This document shows positions 14,964 through 25,889 of a stretch of 64,000 nucleotides of DNA, in pieces; within the stretch, counting starts at the first letter, position 1, and every line of letters starts with the position of its first letter. Origin of the DNA: Mycolicibacterium moriokaense (GTDB taxonomy: Bacteria > Actinomycetota > Actinomycetes > Mycobacteriales > Mycobacteriaceae); contig NZ_QQBJ01000010.1 of NCBI RefSeq assembly GCF_003347205.1, forward strand, positions 62,001 through 126,000, given 5' to 3'. The notes beneath the pieces are model-generated. The model was not told the DNA's origin and searched no databases. It saw only the letters and a list, made by a program, of their open reading frames with translations. The position numbers were made by a program, and so were the translations under genes.

Positions 14964-17900
14964 ATGGCTGAACTAGAACCGGATTCGCAGAACAACGAGA
15001 CGGGCGCTGACACCGGAGCCGCGGCGGCGGCGACATCGGACACCGGAGCCGCGGCGGCGGCGCCATCGGACACCGGAGCCGCGGCGGCGGCGACATCGGA
15101 CACCGGAGCCGCGGCGGCGGCGCCATCCGAAGAGGGCTTCAAGCTGGCCCCCGAGCGTCCCAGCGCGCCCGCGCGCACCGACATGACCGTCAACGAGATG
15201 CGTGACTGGCTGCGCAATTGGATCGCCAATGCCACCGGCCAATCCGCCGACGGCATCGACGAGTCCGCGCCGATGGTCGAGCTGGGTCTGTCGTCGCGTG
15301 ACGCGGTGGCGATGGCCAGCGATATCGAGGACCTGACCGGCGTGACGCTGACCGCGACCGTCGCGTTCCGGCACCCGACCATCGAGTCCCTCGCGACCGT
15401 CATCGTCGAGGGCGAGCCCGAGATTGAGGATGACGGGTCGGACGCCGACTGGTCGCGCGACCGGGACGTCGAGGACATCGCGATCGTCGGCCTGGCCACC
15501 CGGTTCCCCGGCGATATGAACACACCCGACGAGACGTGGCAGGCACTGCTCGAGGGGCGCGACGGCATCACGGACCTGCCCGAGGGCCGCTGGGAGGAGT
15601 TCCTCGACGAGCCGCGGATCGCCGAACGCGTCGCCAAGGCGCGCACGCGCGGCGGATACCTCTCCGACATCAAGGGTTTCGACGCCGAGTTCTTCGCGCT
15701 GTCGAAGATGGAGGCCGACAACATCGATCCGCAGCAGCGGATGGCGCTGGAGTTGACGTGGGAGGCGCTGGAGAACGCGCGGATCCCGGCGTCGGCGCTG
15801 CGCGGCGGGTCGGTCGGTGTGTACGTCGGCAACTCCACCAACGACTACAGCTTCCTGGCGATGTCGGACCCATCGGTCGCGCACCCGTATGCGATCACCG
15901 GCACGGCCAGTTCGATCATCGCCAACCGGGTGTCGTATTTCTACGACTTCCGCGGTCCGTCGGTCGCGGTGGACACCGCGTGCTCCAGTTCGCTGGTCGC
16001 CGCGCACCAGGGCGTGCAGGCGCTGCGGTCCGGTGAGGCCGACGTCGCGATCGTCGGCGGGGTCAACGCGCTGATCACGCCCCTGGTCACGGTCGGCTTC
16101 GACGAGGTCGGCGGCGTGCTGGCCGCCGACGGCCGGATCAAGTCGTTCTCGCAGGACGCCGACGGCTACGCCCGCTCCGAGGGCGGCGGCATGCTCGTCC
16201 TCAAACGCGTGTCCGACGCGCGCCGCGACGGCGACGAGATCCTGGCCGTCATCGCGGGCAGCGCAGTCAACCACGACGGCCGGTCCAACGGTCTGCTCGC
16301 GCCGAACCCTGACGCGCAGGCCGAGGTGCTTCGCAAGGCCTACAAGAACGCAGGCATCGACCCGCGCACCGTCGACTACATCGAGGCGCACGGCACCGGC
16401 ACCATTCTCGGCGACCCGATCGAGGCCGACGCGTTGGGCCGGGTGGTCGGCAAGGGTAGGTCCGCCGACAAGCCCGCCCTGCTCGGCGCGGTGAAATCCA
16501 ATGTGGGACATCTGGAGTCGGCGGCAGGCGCGGCCAGCCTGGCGAAGATGACGCTGGCGTTGCGCAACAACAAGGTGCCGCCGTCGATCAACTACACCGG
16601 GCCGAACCCCTACATCGACTTCGAAGGCGTGCGACTGAAGGTCGCCGACACCGTCACCGACTGGCCCCGCTACAGCGGCCACGCGATAGCCGGTGTCTCG
16701 GGCTTCGGCTTCGGCGGCGCCAACGCACACCTGGTGCTGCGCGAGGTGCTGCCGTCGGATCTTGTTGAGCCCGAACCGGAAACCGAGGACGAGTCGACGG
16801 GCAAGCACGCTGCATCCGATGCTGACGCGGTGTTCGTCGGCGGAGTTCGGATGGATGAGTACGGCGAGTTCATCCACGACGAACACGAGGACGAGGGCGG
16901 TGGCGCCTACGGCGAGTTCGGTCAACACTCGTTCGACACCGACGATCGCGAACCGGAACTTCCCGGCCTGACCAACGAGGCGCTGCGGCTTCTCGAGGTC
17001 GCGCGCGAGGAGATGGAGGCGGCGGAACCGCACACTCCTGTTGTGCCGCTGGCGATTTCGGCCTTCCTGACGTCGCGCAAGAAGTTGGCGGCCGCGGAGT
17101 TGGCCGACTGGATGGACAGCCCCGAGGGCCGCGCCTCCTCGCTGGAGTCGATCGGTCGCTCGCTGTCGCGGCGCAACCATGGCCGCTCGCGGGCCGTCGT
17201 GATGGCCCATGACCACGATGAGGCGATCAAGGCGTTGCGCGCGCTCGCCGACGGCAAGCAGAGCCCGAACGTCTACGCCGCCGACGGCCCGGTGACCAAC
17301 GGGCCGGTATGGGTGCTGGCCGGATTCGGCGCGCAGCACCGCAAGATGGCCAAGAGCCTGTATCTGCGCGACGAGGTCTTCGCCGACTGGATCAACAAGG
17401 TCGACGCGCTGGTCCAGGACGAACTCGGCTATTCGGTCGTCGAGTTGATCCTCGACGACTCGCAGGACTACGGCATCGAGACCACCCAGGTCACCATCTT
17501 CGCGATCCAGGTCGCACTGGGTGAGCTGCTCAAGCACCACGGCGCGAAACCCGCTGCGGTGGTTGGCCAGTCGCTCGGCGAAGCCGCGGCGGCCTACTTC
17601 GCGGGCGGGCTGTCGCTGGCCGACGCCACCCGTGCCATCTGCTCGCGCTCGCACCTGATGGGCGAGGGCGAGGCGATGCTGTTCGGCGAGTACATCCGGT
17701 TGATGGCGCTCGTCGAGTACTCCGCGGACGAGATCAAGACCGTGTTCTCGGACTACCCGGATCTCGAGGTGTGCGTCTACGCCGCACCGACGCAGACGGT
17801 GATCGGTGGCCCACCCGAGCAGGTGGACGCGATCATCGAACGCGCCGAGAAGGAGGGCAAGTTCGCCCGCAAGTTCCAGACCAAGGGCGCCAGCCACACC

Positions 17901-20507
17901 CAGCAGATGGACCCGCTGCTCGGCGAACTGGCCGCCGAACTGCAGGGCATCGAGCCGCAGCCGCTGGCATGCGGTTACTTCTCCACCGTGCACGAGGGCA
18001 GCTACATCCGCCCGGGCGGCGACCCGATCCACGACGTGGACTACTGGAAGAAGGGCCTGCGGCACAGCGTTTACTTCACGCACGGCATCCGCAACGCCGT
18101 CGACAACGGCCACACCACGTTCCTCGAGTTGGCGCCCAATCCCGTTGCGCTCATGCAGGTCGGGCTCACCACGGCGTCGGCGGGCCTGCACGACGCCCAG
18201 TTGATCGCGACGCTGGCGCGCAAGCAGGACGAGGTCGACGCGATGACGGCGGCGATGGCCCAATTGTTCGTTTACGGCCACGATCTGGACTTCCGGACAC
18301 TGTTCCCGCGGGCGCGCAGCGGTCTGGCAGGAGCGCTGGATTACGCGAACATCCCGCCGACGAAGTTCCGCCGCAAGCCGCACTGGCTCGAGGCGAAGTT
18401 CACCGGCGACAGCTCGACGCTGATGCCGGGCAACCACGTTGCGACACCCGACGGTCGCCATGTGTGGGAGTACTTCGCGAAGGACGGCGCCGTCGACCTC
18501 GCCGGGCTCGTGAAAGCCGCTGCGGTGCAGGTGCTTCCGGAGGCCAAGCTGGTCGCCTCGGAGCAACGCGCGGTGCCCGGCGCCGGTGCACGCCTGGTGA
18601 CGACGCTCACCCGCCACCCCGGTGGCGCCAGCGTGCAGGTGCACGCGCGCATCGACGAGTCGTTCACGCTGGTCTATGACGCGGTCGTGAGCCGATCGGG
18701 GCAGGCCGTTGCCCTGCCGTCGGCCGTCGCGACCGGAGTCGCGGTCACCGAGGCGCCGACCGAAGTACCGGAACAAGAGGAAGCGGCTCCGGAGATCCTG
18801 TCCGACCATCTGACGCGCGGCGCGGGCATGGGCGCCGGCTTCGAGAAGTGGTCGCCGGATACCGGTGAGACCATCCACGACCGGCTGGGCACCATCGTCG
18901 GCGCGGCGATGGGCTATGAGCCCGAGGACCTTCCGTGGGAGGTGCCGCTGATCGAGCTCGGCCTGGACTCGCTGATGGCCGTGCGGATCAAGAACCGTGT
19001 CGAGTACGACTTCGACCTGCCGCCCATCCAGCTGACGGCGGTGCGCGACGCCAACCTGTTCAACGTCGAGAAGCTCATCGAGTACGCGATCGAGCACCGC
19101 GACGAGGTCGAGGATCTGGCCGAGCACCAGAAGACGCAGACGCCGGAGGAGATCGCGGCCGAGCAGGCCGCGCTGCTGGCGGGGAAGGCACCTGCCGCCG
19201 AAGAGGCGCCGACCGCCGACGAGGCGCGGACCGCCGACGAGGCGCCGACCGCCGAAGCGCCGGCGTCCGAGGCACCGGCGTCCGACGTGCCGATCCCGCC
19301 CCCGCCCACGGACCCGTCGGGTCCCGGCATCCCGGCGCCGCCGACGAACCCGGCGGGCCCGGGCAAGGATCAGCCGAGCGCGGCTGCGCTTGCCGCCCAG
19401 GTGTTGACGCAGGAAGCCGTCACCGAGGCGCTCGGTGCCGACGTGCCGCCGCGCGAGGCGGCCGAGCGGGTCACGTTCGCGACGTGGGCCATCGTCACCG
19501 GCAAGTCGCCGGGCGGCATCTTCAACGCCCTGCCCACGCTGGATGACGAGACCGCGGAGAAGGTGGCGGCCCGGCTCACCGAACGCGCCGAGGGCACCAT
19601 CACCGTCGACGACGTGAAGAACTCGCCGACGATCGAGGCGCTGGCGACGATCGTGCGCGAGTACCTCGAAGCGGGTGAGCTCGAAGGCTTTGTCCGCACC
19701 CTGCGCGCACCCAAAGAGGGCTCGTCGAACATCCCCGTGTTCGTGTTCCACCCGGCGGGCGGTTCGACGGTCGTCTACGAGCCGCTGCTGAAGCGGCTGC
19801 CGCCGGACACCCCGATGTACGGCATCGAGCGCGTCGAGGGCTCCGTCGAGGAGCGCGCCGCGGAGTACGTGCCGAAGCTGCTCGAGATGCATGGCGGGCC
19901 GTTCATCCTGGCCGGTTGGTCGCTTGGCGGTGTGTTGGCCTACGCGTGCGCGATCGGGCTCAAGCAGGCGGGCGCCGACGTGCGCTTCGTCGGCCTGATC
20001 GACGCGGTGCGCGCGGGCGAGGAGGTCCCGCAGACCAAGGAGGAGATCCGGGCCCGCTGGGATCGCTACGCGCGCTTCGCCGAGCGCACCTTCAACGTGC
20101 AGGTGCCCGCGATCCCCTACGAGCAACTCGAGGAACTCGACGACGAGGGTCAGGTCAGGTTCGTGCTTGACGCGGTCAAGCAGAGCGGGGTGGACATTCC
20201 CGGCGGTGTGATCGAGCACCAGCGCACGTCGTATCTGGACAACCGCGTGATCGACACCGCGGAGATCCGGCCCTACGACGGCCACGTCACCCTCTACATG
20301 GCCGACCGCTACCACGACGACGCGATCTTCTTCGAGCCGCGCTACGCCACGCGCAAGCCCGACGGCGGCTGGGGCGAATTCGTGTCCGAACTGGAAGTGG
20401 TGCCCATCGGGGGCGAACACATCCAGGCGATCGACGAACCGTACATTGCGAAGGTCGGCGCGCACATGAGCGAGGCGATCAACCGGATCGAGAGCGAGAG
20501 CAAGTGA
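14964..20507 (+). CDS. pks13: Mycolic acid condensing polyketide synthase Pks13
   Basis: Joins the meromycolyl chain from FadD32 to the carboxylated alpha-chain from AccD4 and releases the beta-ketoester onto trehalose. The 1847 residues hold, in order: an Ala/Thr/Asp repeat tail (15-54), N-terminal carrier (phosphopantetheine serine S111), ketosynthase (C340 in VDTACSSS), acyltransferase (S870 in GQSLGEA), C-terminal carrier (S1336 in ELGLDSL), a Pro/Ala/Glu linker with repeats near 1412-1470, and thioesterase (S1653 in GWSLGGV). M. tuberculosis Pks13 is 1733 residues; the extra length is mainly the N-terminal repeat and linkers. The stop overlaps the accD4 start. Confidence 0.98.
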   Translation: MAELEPDSQNNETGADTGAAAAATSDTGAAAAAPSDTGAAAAATSDTGAAAAAPSEEGFKLAPERPSAPARTDMTVNEMRDWLRNWIANATGQSADGIDESAPMVELGLSSRDAVAMASDIEDLTGVTLTATVAFRHPTIESLATVIVEGEPEIEDDGSDADWSRDRDVEDIAIVGLATRFPGDMNTPDETWQALLEGRDGITDLPEGRWEEFLDEPRIAERVAKARTRGGYLSDIKGFDAEFFALSKMEADNIDPQQRMALELTWEALENARIPASALRGGSVGVYVGNSTNDYSFLAMSDPSVAHPYAITGTASSIIANRVSYFYDFRGPSVAVDTACSSSLVAAHQGVQALRSGEADVAIVGGVNALITPLVTVGFDEVGGVLAADGRIKSFSQDADGYARSEGGGMLVLKRVSDARRDGDEILAVIAGSAVNHDGRSNGLLAPNPDAQAEVLRKAYKNAGIDPRTVDYIEAHGTGTILGDPIEADALGRVVGKGRSADKPALLGAVKSNVGHLESAAGAASLAKMTLALRNNKVPPSINYTGPNPYIDFEGVRLKVADTVTDWPRYSGHAIAGVSGFGFGGANAHLVLREVLPSDLVEPEPETEDESTGKHAASDADAVFVGGVRMDEYGEFIHDEHEDEGGGAYGEFGQHSFDTDDREPELPGLTNEALRLLEVAREEMEAAEPHTPVVPLAISAFLTSRKKLAAAELADWMDSPEGRASSLESIGRSLSRRNHGRSRAVVMAHDHDEAIKALRALADGKQSPNVYAADGPVTNGPVWVLAGFGAQHRKMAKSLYLRDEVFADWINKVDALVQDELGYSVVELILDDSQDYGIETTQVTIFAIQVALGELLKHHGAKPAAVVGQSLGEAAAAYFAGGLSLADATRAICSRSHLMGEGEAMLFGEYIRLMALVEYSADEIKTVFSDYPDLEVCVYAAPTQTVIGGPPEQVDAIIERAEKEGKFARKFQTKGASHTQQMDPLLGELAAELQGIEPQPLACGYFSTVHEGSYIRPGGDPIHDVDYWKKGLRHSVYFTHGIRNAVDNGHTTFLELAPNPVALMQVGLTTASAGLHDAQLIATLARKQDEVDAMTAAMAQLFVYGHDLDFRTLFPRARSGLAGALDYANIPPTKFRRKPHWLEAKFTGDSSTLMPGNHVATPDGRHVWEYFAKDGAVDLAGLVKAAAVQVLPEAKLVASEQRAVPGAGARLVTTLTRHPGGASVQVHARIDESFTLVYDAVVSRSGQAVALPSAVATGVAVTEAPTEVPEQEEAAPEILSDHLTRGAGMGAGFEKWSPDTGETIHDRLGTIVGAAMGYEPEDLPWEVPLIELGLDSLMAVRIKNRVEYDFDLPPIQLTAVRDANLFNVEKLIEYAIEHRDEVEDLAEHQKTQTPEEIAAEQAALLAGKAPAAEEAPTADEARTADEAPTAEAPASEAPASDVPIPPPPTDPSGPGIPAPPTNPAGPGKDQPSAAALAAQVLTQEAVTEALGADVPPREAAERVTFATWAIVTGKSPGGIFNALPTLDDETAEKVAARLTERAEGTITVDDVKNSPTIEALATIVREYLEAGELEGFVRTLRAPKEGSSNIPVFVFHPAGGSTVVYEPLLKRLPPDTPMYGIERVEGSVEERAAEYVPKLLEMHGGPFILAGWSLGGVLAYACAIGLKQAGADVRFVGLIDAVRAGEEVPQTKEEIRARWDRYARFAERTFNVQVPAIPYEQLEELDDEGQVRFVLDAVKQSGVDIPGGVIEHQRTSYLDNRVIDTAEIRPYDGHVTLYMADRYHDDAIFFEPRYATRKPDGGWGEFVSELEVVPIGGEHIQAIDEPYIAKVGAHMSEAINRIESESK
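15009..15128 (+). repeat. Four 30-nt direct repeats in pks13
   Basis: Four head-to-tail 30-nt copies encode [10 protein letters not shown] or [10 protein letters not shown]. The A/P difference alternates between copies, so the array looks like a 60-nt unit duplicated once. It lies ahead of the first carrier domain, in a flexible tail where changes in length should be tolerated. Confidence 0.9.
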
Positions 20508-22057
20508 CCAACAAGACCACTGCGGAACTGCTGTCCGAGCTTCACGAAAAGCTGGAGCTGGCAAAGGAACCCGGTGGTGAGAAGGCCATCGCCAAGCGGG
20601 ACAAGAAAGGTCTGCCGAGCGCCCGCGCCCGCATCCACTCGCTGCTCGATCCGGGCACGTTCCTCGAGATCGGCGCGCTGTGCAAGACGCCGGGTGACCC
20701 CAACGCGCTGTACGGCGACGGCGTCGTCACCGGGCACGGCCGGATCAACGGGCGACCCGTCGCGGTTTTCAGCCACGATCAGACGGTCTTTCAGGGCACG
20801 GTCGGCGAGATGTTCGGCCGCAAGGTCGCCAAGCTGATGGAATGGGTGGCCATGGTCGGCTGCCCGATCATCGGCATCAACGACTCGGGTGGCGCCCGCA
20901 TCCAGGACGCGGTGACGTCGCTGGCCTGGTACGCCGAGCTCGGCCGCCGCCACGAACTGCTGCGAGGCTTCGTACCGGAGATCTCCATCATCCTCGGCAA
21001 ATGTGCTGGCGGAGCGGTGTATTCGCCGATCCAGACGGATTTGGTGGTGGCGGTTCGCGACCAGGGCTACATGTTCGTCACCGGGCCCGACGTGATCAAG
21101 GACGTCACCGGCGAAGACGTATCGCTCGACGAACTCGGCGGCGCGGACGCCCAGGCGCGCTACGGCAACATCCACCAGGTCGTGGAGGACGAGAAGGCGG
21201 CTTTCCAGTACGTCCGCGACTACCTGAGCTTCTTGCCGCCCAATACCTTCGACGATGCGCCGATCGTGAACCCGGGCCTGGAGCCGGAGATCACGCCGCA
21301 CGACCTCGAGCTCGACACGATCGTGCCGGACGCCGACAACACGGCATACGACATGCATGAGATCCTGCTGCGCATCTTCGACGACGGCGACGTGTTCGAT
21401 GTGGCCGCGCAACAGGGTCAGGCCATCATCACCGCGTTCGCGCGGGTGGACGGCAGGCCCGTCGGGGTGATCGCGAACCAGCCGATGTTCATGTCGGGTG
21501 CGATCGACAACGAGGCGTCCGACAAGGCCGCGCGCTTCATCCGGTTCTGCGACTCCTACAACACCCCACTGGTTTTCGTCGTCGACACCCCGGGCTTCCT
21601 GCCCGGCGTGGAGCAGGAGAAGGGCGGCATCATCAAACGCGGCGGCCGCTTCCTGAACGCGGTCGTCGAGGCCGACATCCCGAAGATCACCATCACGATC
21701 CGCAAGTCGTACGGCGGCGCGTATGCGGTGATGGGCTCCAAGCAGCTCTCCGCTGACCTGAACTTCGCATGGCCGACCGCGCGCATCGCGGTGATCGGCG
21801 CCGAGGGTGCGGCCCAGCTGCTGGTGAAGCGCTTCCCGGACCCGACCACACCAGAGGTGCAGAAGATCCGCGCCGACTTCATCGAGGGCTACAACCTCAA
21901 CATGGCCACCCCGTGGATCGCCGCCGAGCGCGGGTTCATCGACGCGGTCATCCAACCGCACGAGACCAGGCTGCTGCTGCGCAAGTCGCTACACCTGTTG
22001 CGCGACAAGCAGAAGCACGGCCGGGTACAGCGTAAGCACGGCCTGACGCCGATCTAA
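20504..22057 (+). CDS. accD4: Acyl-CoA carboxylase beta subunit AccD4
   Basis: Carboxyltransferase subunit of the acyl-CoA carboxylase that makes the alpha-carboxylated C24-26 extender for Pks13, working with the biotinylated AccA3 and with AccD5/AccE5 encoded elsewhere. The 517-residue protein has both crotonase-fold halves, with [13 protein letters not shown] and [11 protein letters not shown] in the first and [17 protein letters not shown] and [11 protein letters not shown] in the second. The GTG start overlaps the pks13 stop by 4 nt, so the two are translationally coupled. Confidence 0.96.
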   Translation: MTNKTTAELLSELHEKLELAKEPGGEKAIAKRDKKGLPSARARIHSLLDPGTFLEIGALCKTPGDPNALYGDGVVTGHGRINGRPVAVFSHDQTVFQGTVGEMFGRKVAKLMEWVAMVGCPIIGINDSGGARIQDAVTSLAWYAELGRRHELLRGFVPEISIILGKCAGGAVYSPIQTDLVVAVRDQGYMFVTGPDVIKDVTGEDVSLDELGGADAQARYGNIHQVVEDEKAAFQYVRDYLSFLPPNTFDDAPIVNPGLEPEITPHDLELDTIVPDADNTAYDMHEILLRIFDDGDVFDVAAQQGQAIITAFARVDGRPVGVIANQPMFMSGAIDNEASDKAARFIRFCDSYNTPLVFVVDTPGFLPGVEQEKGGIIKRGGRFLNAVVEADIPKITITIRKSYGGAYAVMGSKQLSADLNFAWPTARIAVIGAEGAAQLLVKRFPDPTTPEVQKIRADFIEGYNLNMATPWIAAERGFIDAVIQPHETRLLLRKSLHLLRDKQKHGRVQRKHGLTPI

Positions 22058-22062
22058 AGCAT

Positions 22063-22068
22063 TACGAT
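22063..22068 (+). promoter_or_regulatory. Predicted -10 element after accD4
   Basis: TACGAT lies 6 nt before the GTG at 22075. This would start a new, leaderless transcript immediately after the mycolate operon. Confidence 0.4.
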
Positions 22069-22074
22069 CGCGAC

Positions 22075-22650
22075 GTGGCCGACGGCGCGGAGCTGCTGAA
22101 ACATCCTGCGGTGACGGTCGCCGCCGGTGCGGCGGCGACAGCGGCGGCCGGGATCGGCGAGTTGTACCTGGGCTGCGAACGGCTTCCCCTTTTCGGCAGC
22201 CTGCTCCGCCGCGGCCGCACCGAACTGGCTCGCCGCGGCGAGCTGCTGATCGACCAGAGCGTCGAGCCGGTCAAGTCGATCATCGCCACGGTCGCGGTGC
22301 AGGTGGTCGAGTTGGTGCTCGACGAGTTGGACCTCGATTCCCTGATCCGGGAGCGGGTCGATCTGATCGGTCTTGCCGACGAGGTGATCGACGGCGTCGA
22401 CCTGCAGGCGATCATCCGGCAGTCGACCGCGACCGTGACGGAGAACGTGATGTCCGATGTGCGCACCCAGGGTGAGCGCGCCGACGACATGGTGTCGGGG
22501 TTCGTCGATCGGCTGCTCGGCCGCGCACGCGAGGAGCGAGATAGTTCCCGCGGACGTGAGGAGCGAGATAGTTCCCGCGGACGTGAGGAGCGAGATAGTT
22601 CCCGCGCACGCGAGGAGCGAGATAGTTCCCCTCAACCGGAACCGACGTGA
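22075..22650 (+). CDS. Unknown protein with repetitive charged tail
   Basis: I do not recognise a family. The 191-residue product begins with a short hydrophobic Ala/Gly stretch ([18 protein letters not shown]), then mostly helical sequence with repeated acidic-hydrophobic patterns (VVELVLDELDLDSLIRERVD). From about residue 150 it is a hydrophilic tail of near-perfect nine-residue repeats (EERDSSRGR). The tail is the translation of a 27-nt DNA repeat that also occurs at the window start in a different frame, so the tail may be an added repeat and not a functional domain. The GTG start is 17 nt after accD4 and the stop overlaps the RDD gene start, so this pair is coupled. Confidence 0.7.
   Translation: MADGAELLKHPAVTVAAGAAATAAAGIGELYLGCERLPLFGSLLRRGRTELARRGELLIDQSVEPVKSIIATVAVQVVELVLDELDLDSLIRERVDLIGLADEVIDGVDLQAIIRQSTATVTENVMSDVRTQGERADDMVSGFVDRLLGRAREERDSSRGREERDSSRGREERDSSRAREERDSSPQPEPT
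22531..22631 (+). repeat. 27-nt tandem repeat, 3.7 copies
   Basis: Copies start at 22531, 22558, 22585 and 22612 with GAGGAGCGAGATAGTTCCCG. The first two are identical; the third ends CGCACGC in place of GGACGT; the fourth is truncated at 22631. The 9 nt before copy 1 (CGCGCACGC) match the end of copy 3. The period is a multiple of three, so the host frame stays open. Confidence 0.95.
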
Positions 22651-23084
22651 TCACGCCCACCGCATCGCGAACCGCGGGCATCGTCAGCCGGGGCGTCGCG
22701 GCGGTCATCGACCTCGCGGTGGTCGGCGTCGTCATCGGCCTGATGTATCTGGGCCTGCTGCTCGCCAGACTCATCTTCAACCCGACGACGTTTCAGCTCC
22801 CGGCGGTGAACGTGCTGTTCTCGTCGGCCGCCGTGCTGTTCATCTCCGCGCTGTATCTGGCTGGCGCATGGTCGGTTTCGGGGTGCACGGTCGGGGCGGT
22901 GGCGATGGGTCTGCGAGTCGTCGGCCGCCGATCCGATCGGGTCCGACCCGTCGTCGCGGTGTTACGCGCGGTCGCGTGCGTGCTGTTTCCGATCGGACTG
23001 GCCTGGGTCGCGGTCGACAAACGCCGGCGCTCCGTGCAGGACATCCTGCTGGGCACCCGCGTGGTCTACGTGCGTAACGGGTGA
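22647..23084 (+). CDS. RDD-family membrane protein
   Basis: Small polytopic membrane protein of the RDD family, whose members have no settled function; some are linked to ion transport or stress. Visible features are the N-terminal RGVAAVIDLAVVGVVIG segment carrying the family Arg-Asp pattern, two further hydrophobic helices, a conserved GLRVVG region and the C-terminal DKRRRSVQDILLGTRVVYV. The GTG start overlaps the upstream stop (GTGA). A hairpin terminator follows directly, and katG converges from the other strand. Confidence 0.85.
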   Translation: MITPTASRTAGIVSRGVAAVIDLAVVGVVIGLMYLGLLLARLIFNPTTFQLPAVNVLFSSAAVLFISALYLAGAWSVSGCTVGAVAMGLRVVGRRSDRVRPVVAVLRAVACVLFPIGLAWVAVDKRRRSVQDILLGTRVVYVRNG

Positions 23085-23089
23085 AAGCA

Positions 23090-23125
23090 CGACACCCCGC
23101 GAGCCCGAAGGCCCGCGGGGTGTCG
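23090..23125. terminator. Bidirectional hairpin between RDD gene and katG
   Basis: CGACACCCCGCG (23090-23101) pairs perfectly with 23114-23125, with a further GCC/GGC pairing inside the loop. It lies between convergent genes and can serve both strands. Confidence 0.75.
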
Positions 23126-23136
23126 CGTAGGAACTG

Positions 23137-25353
23137 CTACTTCTCCAAGTCGAACCGGTCGTTGTTCATCACCTTGACCCACGCCGCGACGAAGTCCTCG
23201 ACGAACTTCTGCTTGTTGTCGTCCTGCGCGTAATGCTCCGCCAGCGCGCGCAGCACCGAGTTCGAGCCGAACACAAGGTCATTGGCGGTAGCCGTCCACT
23301 TCAGCTGGCCCGACGCGCGGTCGGAGCCCTCGTAGACGTTCTCTGCCGACTCCGCCGCCTTCCACACGGTGCCCATGTCGAGGAGGTTGACGAAGAAGTC
23401 GTTGCTCAACGTGCCGACCTTGTCGGTGAACACGCCGTGCTTGCTGCCACCGTGGTTGGCGCCGAGGGCCCGCAGCCCGCCGACCAGAGCCGTCATCTCC
23501 GGAGCGTTCACCCCGAGCATGTAGGCCTTCTCCACCAGCATCTGCTCCAGCGGGGCCTTCTCACCGGGACGCACGTAGTTGCGGAACCCGTCGGCCCGCG
23601 GCTCGAGCACCGCGAACGAATCCACGTCGGTGTTCTCCTGCGACGCGTCGGTGCGGCCGGGCGCGAAGTGCACGTCGATCTCGAAGCCGGCGTCCTTCGC
23701 CGCCTTCTCCACCGCCGCGGAACCCGCCAGCACGATCAGGTCGGCCAGCGAGACCTTCTTGCCGCCGCCGCCGTTGAAGTCCTGCTGGATCTTCTCCAGC
23801 GCGGACAGCGCCTTGGCGAGCTCCGAGGGCTCGTTGACCTCCCAGCTCTTCTGCGGCTCGAGGCGGATCCTGGCGCCGTTGGCGCCGCCGCGCTTGTCGG
23901 TGCCGCGGAAGCTGCCCGCTGCCGACCATGCCGTCTTGACCAGCTGCGGCACCGTGAGCCCGGAGTCGAGCACCTTGGCCTTGAGCGCCTTGATGTCGGC
24001 CTCGTCGATCAGCTCACCCTCGACGGCGGGCACCGGGTCCTGCCACAGCTGCGGCTCGGCGATCCACGGCCCGAGGTAGCGGCTGATCGGTCCCATGTCG
24101 CGGTGCAGCAGCTTGTACCACGCCTTGGCGAACGCCTCGTTCAGCTCCTCGGGGTGGTCCAGCCAGCGCCGGGTGATCTCGCCGTAGATCGGGTCGACGC
24201 GCATCGACACGTCCGTCACCAGCATCGTCGGCTTGCGGTTCGGCCCGCCGAACGGATCCGGGATGGTCGCCTCGGCGTCCTTGGCCTCGAACTGGTAGGC
24301 GCCGGCCGGGCTCTTGGTGAGCTCCCACTCGTTGCCGTAGAGGATCTCGAGATATGCGTTGCTCCACTTGGTCGGCGTGTTCGTCCACACCACCTCGAGC
24401 CCGCTGGTGACCGTGTCGCCGGCCATGCCTGAGCCGAACGGGCACTTCCAGCCGAGGTTCTGCTGCTCGATGGGAGCGCCCTCGGGCTCGGGTCCCATGC
24501 CGTCGTCCGGGCCGGCGCCGTGGGTCTTGCCCAGGGTGTGGCCGCCGACGATCAGCGCAGCGGTCTCCTCGTCGTTCATCGCCATCCGGCCGAACGTCTC
24601 ACGGATGTCGTGGGCGGCGGCCAGCGGATCCGGCTTGCCCTCGGGCCCTTCGGGGTTGACGTAGATCAAGCCCATCGTGGTGGCGCCAAAGGGGTTGGCC
24701 AGCTCGCGCTCGCCGGAGTAGCGCTTGTCGGTGCCCAGCCACTCGTCTTCTTCGCCGAAGAGGATCTCCTCGGGCTCCCACACGTCGGGCCGGCCGAAGC
24801 CGAAGCCGAACGTCTCGAAGCCGGCCGACTCCAGCGATACATTGCCCGCGAAGATGATCAGGTCGGCCCAGGAGATCTTGTTGCCGTACTTCTGCTTGAC
24901 CGGCCACAGCAGTCGCCGCGCCTTGTCCAGGTTGGCGTTGTCGGGCCAGCTGTTAAGCGGCGCGAAGCGCTGCATGCCCTGACCGCCGCCACCGCGACCG
25001 TCGAAGATGCGGTAGGTGCCTGCCGCGTGCCAGCTCATCCGGATGAACAGGCCCGCGTAGCTGCCGTAGTCGGCCGGCCACCAGTCCTGCGACGTGGTGA
25101 TGACCGACAGCACGTCGGCCTTGAGCGCGTCGACGTCGATCTTGGCGAACTCGTCGGAGTACTTGAAATCCTCGCCGTAGGGGTTGGATGCCAGGCCGTG
25201 CGAGTGCAACTTCGACACGTCGACCTGGTCGGGCCACCAGTCCTGATTGGTCAGCGGCGCATGGCTCTTGGGTTTCGGTGCATCGATTACCGGGTTCTCG
25301 CTGTCGCTTCCGCCGGCGGTGGCGCTGCTAGAGGCGGTCGTGCTATCGGACAC
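23137..25353 (-). CDS. katG: Catalase-peroxidase KatG
   Basis: Bifunctional haem catalase-peroxidase that removes hydrogen peroxide and, in mycobacteria, activates isoniazid. The 738-residue protein has the distal triad in [12 protein letters not shown] (W108, H109), the proximal haem histidine in [13 protein letters not shown] and the duplicated, inactive C-terminal domain. S317 in [11 protein letters not shown] corresponds to S315 of the M. tuberculosis enzyme and is the sensitive-type serine. The GTG start is preceded by AAGGAA. It lies 36 nt downstream of furA and is expected to be controlled by FurA and peroxide stress. In M. tuberculosis, fadE35 and Rv3796 occupy the corresponding interval next to embB. 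Confidence 0.97.
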   Translation of the reverse strand: MSDSTTASSSATAGGSDSENPVIDAPKPKSHAPLTNQDWWPDQVDVSKLHSHGLASNPYGEDFKYSDEFAKIDVDALKADVLSVITTSQDWWPADYGSYAGLFIRMSWHAAGTYRIFDGRGGGGQGMQRFAPLNSWPDNANLDKARRLLWPVKQKYGNKISWADLIIFAGNVSLESAGFETFGFGFGRPDVWEPEEILFGEEDEWLGTDKRYSGERELANPFGATTMGLIYVNPEGPEGKPDPLAAAHDIRETFGRMAMNDEETAALIVGGHTLGKTHGAGPDDGMGPEPEGAPIEQQNLGWKCPFGSGMAGDTVTSGLEVVWTNTPTKWSNAYLEILYGNEWELTKSPAGAYQFEAKDAEATIPDPFGGPNRKPTMLVTDVSMRVDPIYGEITRRWLDHPEELNEAFAKAWYKLLHRDMGPISRYLGPWIAEPQLWQDPVPAVEGELIDEADIKALKAKVLDSGLTVPQLVKTAWSAAGSFRGTDKRGGANGARIRLEPQKSWEVNEPSELAKALSALEKIQQDFNGGGGKKVSLADLIVLAGSAAVEKAAKDAGFEIDVHFAPGRTDASQENTDVDSFAVLEPRADGFRNYVRPGEKAPLEQMLVEKAYMLGVNAPEMTALVGGLRALGANHGGSKHGVFTDKVGTLSNDFFVNLLDMGTVWKAAESAENVYEGSDRASGQLKWTATANDLVFGSNSVLRALAEHYAQDDNKQKFVEDFVAAWVKVMNNDRFDLEK

Positions 25354-25389
25354 AACATTCCTTCCGGGAGTGGGTGTTTCGGGCTGTGA

Positions 25390-25848
25390 TCACGGTTGTG
25401 ATCGCGAATCTTCTTGTGCAGCAGCACAGTCAGGGCATATGCCCCAGTAGATGACTTCGGCCTCGTCGATCGAGAACCCAGCCAGGGAGCCGTCGTCGTC
25501 TGAGGCGGTCAGACACGGCGCATCGCCGACGGCGCAGTCCACGTCGGCGATGACGCCGCAGGACCGGCAGACGACGTGGTGGTGGTTGTCCCCGACGCGC
25601 GACTCGTAGCGGGCCACCGATCCCGACGGCTGGATCTTTCGCAGCAGGCCCGCGCTCGTCAGGGTGCTGAGCGAGTCGTAGACGGCCTGGTGGGATACGT
25701 CGGGAAGGTCCGCGCGCACGGCCCGGATGATCGAATCCGTGTCGGAGTGCGGATGCTCGTGCACCGCGGTCAGCACCCCGACGCGGGGCCGGGTGACGCG
25801 TAGCGCGACTTCCCGCAACATCTGCTGGAAGTCTTCCGCCGTGGGCAC
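25390..25848 (-). CDS. furA: Ferric uptake family regulator FurA
   Basis: Metal-dependent winged-helix repressor that controls its own gene and katG. The 152-residue product has the DNA-binding region LRVTRPRVGVL ... VSHQAVYDSLSTL, the metal-site sequence VGDNHHHVVCRSCG and a C-terminal CPDC. These match the M. tuberculosis FurA of the furA-katG operon. I chose the GTG at 25848: the -35 and -10 elements upstream place the transcription start at or very near it, so the message is probably leaderless. It ends 36 nt before katG. Confidence 0.93.
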   Translation of the reverse strand: MPTAEDFQQMLREVALRVTRPRVGVLTAVHEHPHSDTDSIIRAVRADLPDVSHQAVYDSLSTLTSAGLLRKIQPSGSVARYESRVGDNHHHVVCRSCGVIADVDCAVGDAPCLTASDDDGSLAGFSIDEAEVIYWGICPDCAAAQEDSRSQP

Positions 25849-25855
25849 GTTCGGA

Positions 25856-25884
25856 AGTCTTGTCCCTTTTCTGGAATAAGTCAA
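25856..25884 (-). promoter_or_regulatory. furA promoter and probable FurA operator
   Basis: Reading the minus strand, -35 TTGACT (25879-25884) is followed by a 17-nt spacer and AAGACT (25856-25861), which lies 7 nt before the furA GTG. The AT-rich spacer TATTCCAGAAAAGGGA closely resembles the known FurA-binding sequence of mycobacterial furA promoters, as I recall it. Confidence 0.7.
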
Positions 25885-25889
25885 GAAAT

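Noticed and set aside
12817-15126. Long minus-strand frame opposite fadD32
   Set aside because: Mirror of a clear coding gene, with low-complexity Arg/Val/Asp-rich translation and no ribosome site or family motif.
14973-20564. Open frame of more than 1800 codons on the minus strand opposite pks13
   Set aside because: High-GC codon use with G/C at third positions keeps antisense frames open. The translation is rich in Arg, His, Val and Asp with no domain, while the plus strand encodes a complete Pks13.
22531-22631. CRISPR-like array
   Set aside because: Units are directly adjacent with no spacers and lie inside an open reading frame; no cas genes are nearby.
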